Source: CAYLUN01 sp964386865
GTDB lineage: Bacteria > Verrucomicrobiota > Kiritimatiellia > RFP12 > UBA1067
Direction of reading: 5' to 3'
Length of the DNA stretch: 64,000 bases
Assembly: GCA_964386865.1 (NCBI GenBank)
Contig: CAYLUN010000015.1
Coordinates: 24,025-88,024, forward strand
In this document: piece after piece, positions 48,301 through 53,450 of the stretch
Layout: each line of letters starts with the position of its first letter
Position numbering within the stretch: position 1 is the stretch's first letter
Program-made: the position numbers and the translations under genes
The notes under the pieces: generated by a model
What the model saw: only the letters and a program-made list of their open reading frames with translations
Databases searched by the model: none
What the model was told of the DNA's origin: nothing

Positions 48301-49510
48301 GAACGGCTTCACCGTGACGAACGACACGGTCACCCTGCTCAGCGGCTCGATCATCAACGGGCGCATCGTCGCCAAGACCTTCCAAGGTTCAGGTTCGGGT
48401 GTCCTCCAGGCCACGGTGATCAGTTCGAACGGGCTCACGAAGAGCGACAGCAGCGTCCTGACGCTCTCGACGCCCCAGACGTTCACAGGGAATACGGCGA
48501 TCAACGAGGGCACGCTGCGCCTGAACGGACGCATGCCCGGCCTCTACGAAGGGCGCATCCTAGGTAACCAATTCGACCTGACGTCTGCGAACCCCAAGAC
48601 GAGCGTGCTCCTCTCCACACGCTATGCCAACATGTACTTCATCAACGCGGCGGCGGCGGGCGGCATCTGGCCCGACAACACGACCTACATCTACACCGGC
48701 TACCTGTGGAACGACGCGCCGACCAACGAGGTGTGGACGTTCTACAGAGGTTTCGACGACCACACGAGCTTCATGATCAACGGCGTCACCGTGCTAAAGA
48801 ACTCGTCGTCGGGTGCTCAGATCGTGAGCAACGCCGTGATGAACGCCGGCGCGAACGCCTTCGAGCTGCGCCTCGGCGAAGGCGGCGGCGCAGTCGGCGC
48901 GAACAGGGCCGAGTTCCCGAACATGGGCGTCGGCTACGACCGCATGGGCCGCGGAACGTACGCCAACTTCGGGTACTTCAAGACCTTTGCCGACCCCGGT
49001 GACGGCAGCCTGCTGACCCTGACGAACACGGTGGCTCAGAATAACCTGCTGCCGACCGGCACCGTGGTCACCGTCGCGTCGGGCGCGCTGCTGGATCTCG
49101 GCGGCACCACGCAGAGCCTCGCGGGCCTGAGCGGCTTGGGCGCGGTCTCGAACGGCACGCTAACCGTCAATGGCACCATCGCCCCCGGCGGCCTGGGCAC
49201 GCTCGGCACGCTCGGCCTGCCGTCGGTGAGCACCACATTCAGCGGCACGTTGCACATTGATGTCTCCGACGACGGCACGTGCGACGTGCTGGCTGTTGGC
49301 GGCAGCGTCAACCTCTCCGGCCTGGTGCTGTCCGTCGACAACCCTGGCCAGCTAAACAAGACCAAGGCCTATACCATCGTGACCTGCACCGGCACCCGCA
49401 CCGGAACGTTCAGATCCAAGAACCTGCCTTCCGGCTGGATCGTATTGTATGAGACCAACGGCATCGTCAGAATTGTGTACGTGGGAGGGACGCTAATCAG
49501 AATCCGCTAA
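39302..49510 (+). CDS. giant autotransporter-associated beta-strand repeat (PATR) protein 2
   Basis: 3402 residues, a paralogue of the 2690-residue protein at 25971. The ATG at 39302 follows GAGGTG and begins a signal peptide (SGVMLCAVGAASWGLA). The first ~400 residues align with giant 1 (shared NWSA, SGNT, VAPY, LRND, GYNYAD, FNGLNTF, TLQGSAAG). About twelve PATR units are seen, near residues 424, 681, 749, 983, 1100, 1435, 1669, 1993, 2294, 2559, 2950 and 3045. Four larger modules start with W...WDG..NW and FDDTA (near 606, 1290, 1848 and 2470). A GYIGRPIVLLTGGGGVGATA motif and a PA14-like domain (about 3078-3236, WTFYRGFDDHTSFMINGV) precede the C-terminus. The last ~80 residues match giant 1 and end GTLIRIR; there is no autotransporter barrel. 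Likely a surface-exposed carbohydrate-binding or adhesive fibre. Confidence 0.85.
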   Translation: MRGSSNRMMTWSGVMLCAVGAASWGLAANGTWNSTAPGANGYWTNSLNWSASPAPYGTDAALFNNADSGNTALDLAGLSFIRSILFDTASVAPYSFGSGAANSQTLVLADGGEIALSSSAANSQTFNCGLQLGTDRSVAYYILRNDNPARTLTFNNVQPLSADYLSNQGTKSLLVYGTGPVTFLGTLKPAGAQYLYLTITNSSTVTLTGSNVLSQVSLNGGPDCTLDIGDQELYLNLAGANVLNCTQGGTINGTGKLRVSTTDNFSAAGYNYADYNVAAGRTLVINPSITGPGGIETWLGSGTFVLNGLNTFESHIIFGTSATIVCSKFGNRGSLTSNLGQGTNINFSSAGKLVYTGTGESSDRVIVMNSTATLDQSGPSGKLNLTATPVLSGGSRQLTLQGSAAGVGEFSAILANTGGNVLNVVKAGSGTWILSGTNTYTGTTAVNGGKLLVNYPGSVAPGSAVSVNNSSALGGNGRVNGAVTVAAGGILAPGDVNAVGTLSLSNTLSLTGSTLFFDLVSPDAANVVTDKVAVAGALTLNTTNTIVVSFPNGSVPAGSYTLMTHASRTGTGSFRLSPAYPNVSLFTNATLVRLDVGAGGATAAQWKGNHTDVWDGEDLNWVTGGSAADYANGDVVAFDDTATRFTVSSAAPVAPGAITFNNSANDYTVSAAVTGTGAVYKIGAGLVTLTGNNAFTGAITVAAGTLKIGGAGVLGGGNYTTNIVNNGELIYASSVAQTNSGTISGGGNLTAFGSAPLTLSGTNTYSGLTIVTNSTLRLGHAYALGATSLGTVVAAGGTLEFACTPTGGVYAAEPVELRGTLSSTSIGTNNFGGAITFFQNATIDVGADSALFLTATTLDNGSNTVTKTGSGLLRFTADPNHRSVFVIGEGTVDLQHGGGTDAPWIVNPGATLRELNANIMGDYPVQANGTLDFRTSDQLGALSGIGLVTNSGASAVQVAVGGGNLNGAFTGLIRNGDAATVGFSKVGNGVQTLSGANTYSGFTTNLAGTLNINYGGTDGSSSAIGVGPFVIAGGSLNNTSGSDLTLTPNNPLYWNGDFTFIGAKSLNLGSGGVALSNNRTVTVLTNTLAVGGAISGAFNLTKAGAGTLRLDGKNSYGGSTTVNGGTLFLSDTGTLAPASAVTVNYGATLAGSGSVSGTVTVAAGGLLAPGGVSAVGTLTLANDTATAVTLNGGTLLFDLADAAAGAADKILVGQSATSKLVLNGTNVVALSFPSGKVLAGSYTLMTCAGGITTNANAALVLQGGYTGVTLDADGNDIVLTVGADIDSVTWSGDLSGSWDGAEQNWTNGSALVTYPAGSAVTFDDTAVGNFSVSSAGEVSPYVVLFNNSATDFSVSGTISGSGQLVKSGTAAATFASDGAYNPSALAVLNGTLTLSGATTLNGGSYANSILNNGVLNFSQSSPQVLGGTINGAGTLTASGNSTLTLSGSNFYSGVTLVSSGTLRVMHAYALGTTGQGTVVSQNGTLDFAGNVNLLSEALTLNGGTLSSQSGSNTVNGTTTLAAGSRIDVGTGSTLSLKAYQANGAVTKTGSGWLRFLTDPNGNGQFTVAEGTAELAQSGGAIDANIFVSAGATLIDNTPGNDGINILNRLTVNAGGTFVLRISEAVGGLSGAGLITRDLPSGQANLTFGALNVAETFSGVIQNGSASLNVTKAGTGVQTFTGENTYTGATAVTAGTLLVNAPGSLAAGSAVSVSAAATLGGNGTVGGNVTVAANGCLAAGGVNAIDTLTLGGNLTLNGSTLYCDLSATGGTCDLLAVAGALTLNGVNTVALAFPAGTAEAGTYTLITFASRAGAGSFTLLDSNPNASLAWVDNSLVLTVTGDGASGGLTWNGSLTSQWDGGLLNWKLGAAPASFTAGDAVLFDDTAYSFTLSSAGAVAPSAVTFNNSIAYTVLASLDGTGPLAKFGSGAATVNSMPTYNPASLTVSAGTLTLGYSTRLNSGDYSGSIALNGGTLTHGSTASQILSGPISGIGTLAKNGSGTLVLTGANSHSGGTTVSAGTLYAKGSSSVLGTGTLNLNGGTTDLQNDAPTYANAVSVGGASTLRPGRLTSGAGLVHTLGALTIGNYQLSINTGSLVTANSPYGVTFGATTFSAATPIFDVANNGTGLGTLTLGALSGNNNFTKQGAGLLYLGTASSRAGGTATLTAGTLKLGAASALGTTASTLTLSGGILNLALDATVNAHGTTVGGNALIQSDRATATAPGITHTLGSLTFGGKYTLVVTNGPSVAANTPYGLTFGTTTLTNTTVTLDVGNNGTGLGTLTLGVVGSPSQPSTLVKRGNGTLRLGSVNPYPGATTNTNGRILGVTPGMCSNSTFVVQASGTAAAAPRLAMLCTASNTQWVCNNLIASNAVSPATSGPTLEFVYSVIPSTNAAAPLRVLGNAYLATNTAVIVYLSNYTVPTNGSYALVTVNGTATTNVPALTVVGGYAGSTLSWTNNTLWLNLSGTPSALKWGSAAAGVWDVNNAANAVWKDALAASAIYAEPVGVSAIGDRVQFDDTYLSASAAVTLSRVVMPASVAFSNTTYAYTLSGSGAIVGATALAKGGTNTLTLATTNSYSGGTAVGEGILTVAMGGGISHSGADVTVAASPLTNALLKIDSGASVSGRYLLLGTVTGAVAAVQNQGTLLVSGNTVANFALGAQTNSYGYYRHDSAVPLSVTELGIGSWAGGHGVLDVVQGTVSNVSYFLPNRGVNTQHSQINVLNGGRFVLPNQANQCGLFYSGGSTPSGQGVVSVGSGGLLTSAGTATELDLIKSSSSASAFAALNINAGGTVQATRIKANRGEGTALVNFNGGTLRANVNGTFVSASNLLGRSAIDRVTVFEQGAIIDTVTNDAVISASLQAPTGSSVTGIPVTESGTGYIGRPIVLLTGGGGVGATAMADYDPDSQQVTGVTLTSPGYGYTTAPAVSFVGGGGVPPTLDTVTIAPVGSGGLLKLGSGTLTLRGTNTFCGATVISNGTLCLGVQSALPSTSTVVVAGGVLDLNGFTVTNDTVTLLSGSIINGRIVAKTFQGSGSGVLQATVISSNGLTKSDSSVLTLSTPQTFTGNTAINEGTLRLNGRMPGLYEGRILGNQFDLTSANPKTSVLLSTRYANMYFINAAAAGGIWPDNTTYIYTGYLWNDAPTNEVWTFYRGFDDHTSFMINGVTVLKNSSSGAQIVSNAVMNAGANAFELRLGEGGGAVGANRAEFPNMGVGYDRMGRGTYANFGYFKTFADPGDGSLLTLTNTVAQNNLLPTGTVVTVASGALLDLGGTTQSLAGLSGLGAVSNGTLTVNGTIAPGGLGTLGTLGLPSVSTTFSGTLHIDVSDDGTCDVLAVGGSVNLSGLVLSVDNPGQLNKTKAYTIVTCTGTRTGTFRSKNLPSGWIVLYETNGIVRIVYVGGTLIRIR

Positions 49511-49531
49511 GCGCGTTGCCTCCGGCGCCTG

Positions 49532-49571
49532 TGGGCCGCACGGGGACGATGCCCCGCGCGGCCCATTTTTT
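49532..49571 (+). terminator. intrinsic terminator after PATR giant 2
   Basis: Stem TGGGCCGCACGGGG (49532-49545) / CCCCGCGCGGCCCA (49552-49565) with one A-C mismatch, followed by TTTTTT (49566-49571), 21 bases after the stop. Confidence 0.9.
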
Positions 49572-49710
49572 ACGCGGGTCGGCGGCCTTCGGCCCACGTT
49601 CCTGTGAGATGACCAGCCATCAGGAAAACTGCCGACGGCGACGAACGCCGACTTGCTTCCGGCACCGCCTTTTTACTACACTGATATATTTATTAGAGAG
49701 GAAAGTCCCC

Positions 49711-50391
49711 ATGAAGCGCACCATCCAATGCCCCAAGTGTGAGTCCAAGCTGGCCGTCTTCGACACGGGCAAGCCCATCAAACAGAGGTGCCCTCGCTGC
49801 GGCAACGCGTTCGAGGTCGCCAGCGAGGAGAAAAAAGAAGCCGCCGCCTCGAAACTGGCCGAGAAGAAGTCTAAGAAGATCACAGCCCCGGTGACTGTCT
49901 CGCCTGAAGCAACGGAAGCCGCGCCCGTGCCCGTCGCTGCTCCCGAAGCCACACCTGCCCTGGCAGCCGACGCCGCAGTGCCCACAACCGAGCCCAAGGC
50001 CGACGCCGCAGCGCCCACAACCGAGCCCAAGGCCGAGACTGCCGCAGCGGAGAAGGCGGCCGACGCCGCAGCGCCCGACCCGGCCCCTGCCCCCGATGCG
50101 AGCGCCACCGCGTCCGCGCCTGCCGCAGCCCCCGACAAGAAGGAGATCACCCTGAAGAAGCCCGTTGGCCGCCCCGCCTCATCCGCGTCGCGCCCGGCGA
50201 CACCCGCCCCTGCCGACGCCGCGCCCGTGGAGCCGATGCCCGCCCACGGCGTGTCGTTCCTGCATATCGTCGTCCTCTTCGGCCTCATCATTCTGGTGAT
50301 CATCGCCATGGTCGTCAACACCAAGAAGACTCAGAACCGCATGACGAAGATTGAGGACGCGATCCGACAGCTTCAGTCCATGAAGAAGTAG
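49711..50391 (+). CDS. zinc-ribbon, Ala/Pro-rich, C-terminal membrane-anchored protein
   Basis: 226 residues. The N-terminus is an MJ0042-like zinc ribbon (CPKCESKLAVFDTGKPIKQRC followed by PRCG). A long low-complexity linker rich in Ala, Pro, Glu and Lys follows (about 45-175), with internal repeats of AAxPTTEPKA. One membrane segment (HIVVLFGLIILVIIAMVV, about 185-203) comes next, then a short amphipathic coiled tail (MTKIEDAIRQLQSMKK). With the ribbon inside and a single anchor, it may tether or sense something at the cytoplasmic membrane; function unknown. AGAGGA precedes the ATG. The longer upstream frame runs through the previous terminator and is rejected. Confidence 0.75.
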   Translation: MKRTIQCPKCESKLAVFDTGKPIKQRCPRCGNAFEVASEEKKEAAASKLAEKKSKKITAPVTVSPEATEAAPVPVAAPEATPALAADAAVPTTEPKADAAAPTTEPKAETAAAEKAADAAAPDPAPAPDASATASAPAAAPDKKEITLKKPVGRPASSASRPATPAPADAAPVEPMPAHGVSFLHIVVLFGLIILVIIAMVVNTKKTQNRMTKIEDAIRQLQSMKK

Positions 50392-50403
50392 GTCGGGGAC
50401 GCT

Positions 50404-50434
50404 GGTGCGGACCGGCCTTGAGCCCGTCCGCACC
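50404..50434 (+). terminator. hairpin, possible terminator
   Basis: A perfect 9-bp stem GGTGCGGAC (50404-50412) / GTCCGCACC (50426-50434), 12 bases after the stop of the zinc-ribbon gene. No T-run follows, so it may act only as an mRNA end-stabiliser or weak terminator. Confidence 0.45.
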
Positions 50435-50454
50435 GGTTATCCGCAAACGCCCCG

Positions 50455-50473
50455 AACCGCTGAACCGTGAACC
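50455..50473 (+). repeat. AACCGCTG-type iteron, locus 2
   Basis: AACCGCTGAACCGTGAACC, identical over 19 bases to the copies at 38209 and 52513. It lies 37 bases before the acyl carrier protein ATG, followed by further related AACC words. Confidence 0.8.
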
Positions 50474-50510
50474 GCCCCAACCTCCGAACAACGAAACCTA
50501 AAGGCCCCCT

Positions 50511-50762
50511 ATGGAACACGCCACCATCGAAGCCAAACTCAAGCAGATGATCGTCGAGCGGCTTTTCCTGCAGGTCGCCCCGGCCGACATACAGACCGAC
50601 GCGTCGTTGATCGACACCTACGGCGTCGATTCGGTCTGCCTGCTAGAACTCGTGGTCGGGCTCGAGGAGGCGTTCGGCGTCGTCATCGAGGACGGCGACT
50701 TCGACGTGCGGAACTTCATCTCCGTCGCCGCGCTCCGCGACTTCGTCAAAGCCCGCCTGTAA
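50511..50762 (+). CDS. acyl carrier protein-like protein
   Basis: 83 residues, standard ACP size. Four-helix pattern with the phosphopantetheine attachment site in YGVDSVCLLELVVGLEEAFG (Ser41) and the acidic helix that docks partner enzymes. The sequence differs from a housekeeping AcpP (DSL replaced by DSV; FGVVIEDGDFDVRNFISVAALRDFV), and no fatty-acid synthase genes surround it. It is therefore probably a specialised carrier for a dedicated acylation or peptide/polyketide-like pathway encoded elsewhere. AAAGG lies six bases before the ATG. The 30-bp tandem array begins four bases after its stop. Confidence 0.88.
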   Translation: MEHATIEAKLKQMIVERLFLQVAPADIQTDASLIDTYGVDSVCLLELVVGLEEAFGVVIEDGDFDVRNFISVAALRDFVKARL

Positions 50763-50766
50763 AGTT

Positions 50767-50904
50767 GGCGCCGTGAGGCGCTTCCCCGTTCGTAGTGGCG
50801 CCGTGAGGCGCTTCCCCGTTCGCAGTGGCGCCGTGAGGCGCTTCCCCGTTCGCAGTGGCGCCGTGAGGCGCTTCCCCGTTCGTAGTGGCGCCGTGAGGCG
50901 CTTC
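50767..50904 (+). repeat. 30-bp tandem repeat array of REP-like hairpins (family B)
   Basis: Four complete 30-bp units and an 18-base partial fifth. Each unit begins GGCGCCGTGAGGCGCTTCCC and ends CGTTCG(T/C)AGT. Units 1 and 4 have T and units 2 and 3 have C at the one variable base. Each unit contains the hairpin GCGCC-GTGA-GGCGC. The period is a multiple of three, so the frame of the next gene stays open through it, but the gene's conserved start is behind the array. Confidence 0.93.
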
Positions 50905-50913
50905 TTAAATTCC

Positions 50914-52521
50914 ATGCTCGCCGAACTCGACCTCGCCCTCTCGCCCCAAGACGCCGCCGACCCGTCGCGCTACGCCCCAGCCGTCGCCCGGTCGTTGGCC
51001 CTCGACGTTTCCCGTGTTGCGGCCGTGCGCGTGCTGCGGCGGTCGGTCGACGCCCGACGCCGGCCCATCGTGGTCAACCTCCAGGTGCAGGCCGCGGTGG
51101 ACGAGCCCGCGCCGGCGCCCGAACCGCTGGCGTTTCACTACGACGACGTCTCGGCGAAACCGCCCGTGCTCGTCGTGGGCGCGGGCCCCGCAGGCCTGTT
51201 CGCCGCGCTGCGCCTCATCGGGGCCGGGCTGAAGCCCATCGTGCTTGAGCGCGGCCGCGAGGTGTCCGCACGCAAGCGCGACATCGCCCTGATCCACCGC
51301 GAGCACGCGCTCAACCCCGAGTCGAACTACTGCTTCGGCGAGGGCGGCGCCGGCGCCTTCTCGGACGGCAAGCTCTACACGCGCTCGAAGAAGCGCGGCG
51401 ACAACCGCCGCGCCCTCGAGCTTCTGGTTTTCCACGGCGCGCCCGACGAGATCCTCTACGAGGCCCACCCGCATATCGGCTCTGATAAGCTGCCGGCGCT
51501 GATCGCGAACATCCGCCAGTCGATCCTGCAGGCGGGCGGCGAGATCCGCTTCGAAACGCGCGTCGACGGCCTGCTGCTCCGCGACGGCGCTGTGTCCGGC
51601 GTGCGGCTCCACACGGGCGAGCCGCTCGACGGGCGCGCGGTCATCCTCGCCACGGGCCATTCCGCCCGCGACGTCTATGACATGCTGCACCGCGAGGGCC
51701 TCCGGCTTGAGGCCAAAGCCTTCGCCATGGGCGTGCGCATCGAGCACCCGCAGGCGCTGATCAACGCCATCCAGTACCATCGCGAGCCGAGCCAGATCCC
51801 CAGCCTGCCGACCGCCGCCTACGCCCTTGTGCACCAGGCCGCCGGCCGTGGCGTCTACGCCTTCTGCATGTGCCCCGGCGGCTTCATTGTGCCCGCCGCC
51901 ACCGCGCCCGGCGAGCTCGTGGTCAACGGCATGTCGCCCTCGCTTCGCAACTCGCCCTTCGCCAATGCGGGGCTGGTGGTGGAGGTCCGCGTCGAAGACC
52001 TCGCCGCTTACGCCGCGCACGGCCCGCTCGCGGGCCTGCGCTACCAGCAGGAGCTGGAGCAGAGCGCCTTCCGCCATGCCGGCGGCGGGCAGACCGCGCC
52101 GGCCCAGCGCGCCGCCGACTTCGCGGCCGGCCGCACGTCGCGCGACCTGCCGGAGTCCTCCTATCTTCCCGGCCTCTACTCGTCGCCGCTGCATGAGTGG
52201 CTCCCGCCCGCCATCGGCCAGCGCCTCAAAGAAGGACTGCTCGCGTTCGACCGCAAGATGCGCGGGTTCCTGTCCCACGAGGCCGTCTTGGTCGGCGTCG
52301 AGTCGCGCACCTCCGCGCCCGTGCGCATCCCGCGCGACCGCGACACCTACCAGCACGTGCAAGTCCGTGGCCTCTACCCGTGCGGCGAGGGCGCGGGTTA
52401 CGCGGGGGGCATTCTCTCCTCCGCCATCGACGGCGAGAACTGCGCTGCGGCCGCAGCCGCGTGGCTGACTTCATCCACAGAACCGCTGAACCGCGAACCT
52501 TTCCAACTTCCCAACCGCTGA
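50914..52521 (+). CDS. FAD-dependent dehydrogenase (COG2509-type)
   Basis: 535 residues. After a ~85-residue N-terminal domain (LALDVSRVAAVRVLRRSVDARRRP, typical of this uncharacterised group) comes the dinucleotide-binding motif VLVVGAGPAGLFAALRLIGAG and LERG. The family hallmark NPESNYCFGEGGAGAFSDGK follows, then ILATGHSARD and a C-terminal GEGAGYAGGILSSAIDGENCA that completes the FAD site. Members are flavin oxidoreductases of unknown substrate, widespread in anaerobes and PVC bacteria. The ATG at 50914 is chosen because the frame upstream only encodes the tandem repeat; no clear Shine-Dalgarno is present. The last residues (TEPLNREPFQLPNR) and the stop codon are encoded by AACCGCTG iterons. 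Confidence 0.85.
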   Translation: MLAELDLALSPQDAADPSRYAPAVARSLALDVSRVAAVRVLRRSVDARRRPIVVNLQVQAAVDEPAPAPEPLAFHYDDVSAKPPVLVVGAGPAGLFAALRLIGAGLKPIVLERGREVSARKRDIALIHREHALNPESNYCFGEGGAGAFSDGKLYTRSKKRGDNRRALELLVFHGAPDEILYEAHPHIGSDKLPALIANIRQSILQAGGEIRFETRVDGLLLRDGAVSGVRLHTGEPLDGRAVILATGHSARDVYDMLHREGLRLEAKAFAMGVRIEHPQALINAIQYHREPSQIPSLPTAAYALVHQAAGRGVYAFCMCPGGFIVPAATAPGELVVNGMSPSLRNSPFANAGLVVEVRVEDLAAYAAHGPLAGLRYQQELEQSAFRHAGGGQTAPAQRAADFAAGRTSRDLPESSYLPGLYSSPLHEWLPPAIGQRLKEGLLAFDRKMRGFLSHEAVLVGVESRTSAPVRIPRDRDTYQHVQVRGLYPCGEGAGYAGGILSSAIDGENCAAAAAAWLTSSTEPLNREPFQLPNR

Positions 52522-52548
52522 ACCGTGAACCTCCCCAACCGCTGAACC
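52481..52548 (+). repeat. AACCGCTG-type iterons, locus 3
   Basis: Three copies of AACCGCTGAACC (52481, 52513, 52537), the middle one extended to AACCGCTGAACCGTGAACC. The TGA of the FAD dehydrogenase gene (52519-52521) is inside the second copy. The following HNH gene begins 20 bases after the last copy, behind a pyrimidine-rich stretch without Shine-Dalgarno. Confidence 0.85.
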
Positions 52549-52567
52549 TCTCCAACCTCCCCCTCCC

Positions 52568-53014
52568 ATGAAACCGCCCAGCCAACCCCTCGACCCCGCC
52601 CGACGCGCCCAGCTCCAAGCCGAACTGCGGCGCGACCTCACAACCCGTCAGGACGGCTATCGCGAGCGTGCGTTGAAAGTCCTGCCCCACGTCTGCGCCA
52701 GCTGCGGCCGCGCCTTCGACGGCAAGCGGCTCAAGGAACTGACGGTCCACCACAGGGATCACAACCACCACAACAACCCGCCCGACGGCAGCAACTGGGA
52801 GCTGCTCTGCATCTACTGCCACGACCACGAGCACGAGAAGAACCTGCTTGCCGGTCATTACGAAGGTGCCCGCGCGAAGCGGGAGAACCTCAAGCCCTCC
52901 ATCTTTTCGCAGTTCTCCGCGCTCGACGCGCTGCTGCCCTCCGAGCCGGAAGCCCGCGACGACGCTTCGTCGCCCCCCGGATCCGGCGCCGCGCCAGAGA
53001 CGCTCCCTCGCTGA
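52568..53014 (+). CDS. YajD-family HNH nuclease
   Basis: 148 residues. The core matches the small HNH family typified by E. coli YajD: VCASCGRAFDGKRLKELTVHHRDHNHHNNPPDGSNWELLCIYCHDHEHE, with two CxxC zinc pairs (CASC, CIYC), the catalytic VHH and the closing His residues. A helical N-terminus (RRAQLQAELRRDLTTRQDGYRERALKVL) precedes it; the last ~45 residues are low-complexity. The cellular target is unknown. It is a stand-alone gene with iterons directly upstream and a ~440-base non-coding region full of inverted repeats downstream. Confidence 0.85.
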   Translation: MKPPSQPLDPARRAQLQAELRRDLTTRQDGYRERALKVLPHVCASCGRAFDGKRLKELTVHHRDHNHHNNPPDGSNWELLCIYCHDHEHEKNLLAGHYEGARAKRENLKPSIFSQFSALDALLPSEPEARDDASSPPGSGAAPETLPR

Positions 53015-53081
53015 ACGACCGCGAGCCGTCCGAGCGCCCGCCGCCGAACTCGTCTCCCCCGAAAGTCGTACGCCGCACTGA

Positions 53082-53266
53082 GGGCGCACGCACGCTTTAT
53101 TTGCGGATTATTCTTTTGCGCGGCAGGCCGGGGAAACGCGCAGCGCTGAAGACGTCCGGCTCGTAGCGCCGGACGTACCCAGCCGGTCCATGCCAGTACG
53201 GCCGGACCTACGGGACGGCCGATCTTCAGCCAAAAGTCCGCACGCAAAGAAACCGTGCGTGCGCCC
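53082..53266. mobile_element. MITE-like element with 13-bp terminal inverted repeats
   Basis: GGGCGCACGCACG (53082-53094) and its perfect reverse complement CGTGCGTGCGCCC (53254-53266) bound 185 bases without a coding sequence. Inside are nested inverted pairs: GCTGAAGA/TCTTCAGC (53145-53152 and 53223-53230) and the hairpin ACGTCCGG/CCGGACGT (53152-53159 and 53169-53176). CCGCAC occurs on both flanks (53073-53078 and 53267-53272), the left copy offset by three bases. This may be a non-autonomous transposon remnant or a bidirectional terminator/REP cluster between convergent genes. Confidence 0.5.
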
Positions 53267-53285
53267 CCGCACGGAGCTTGCATAC

Positions 53286-53382
53286 ATTGAAAGGTGTGCA
53301 AGTTCTATGAACCTGCTATTTTAAGAAAACGGAACGATTCTGATACTTCTTGCCAAACGGCCTTACTTTCACACCTTTCAAT
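53286..53382. repeat. second inverted-repeat element (13-bp arms)
   Basis: ATTGAAAGGTGTG (53286-53298) and CACACCTTTCAAT (53370-53382) are perfect inverted repeats around an AT-rich core, unlike the GC-rich surroundings. A second pair, GCCAAACGG (53352-53360) and CCGTTTGGC (53416-53424), straddles the right arm. No ORF lies inside. The rest of 53383-53450 shows nothing further. Confidence 0.6.
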
Positions 53383-53450
53383 ATGTGCAAGTCAACTGCT
53401 CTTCTTGGGTTAGCACCGTTTGGCCAAGCGATAACCCCGCCACCCGCTCA

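Noticed and set aside
50767..50904. Possible CRISPR array
   Set aside because: The 30-bp units abut directly with no spacers between them, and no cas gene is present; it is a simple tandem repeat of a hairpin.
50773..50913. Upstream start for the FAD dehydrogenase, giving a repeat-encoded N-terminus
   Set aside because: The extension consists only of translated tandem repeat units; the family begins near the ATG at 50914.
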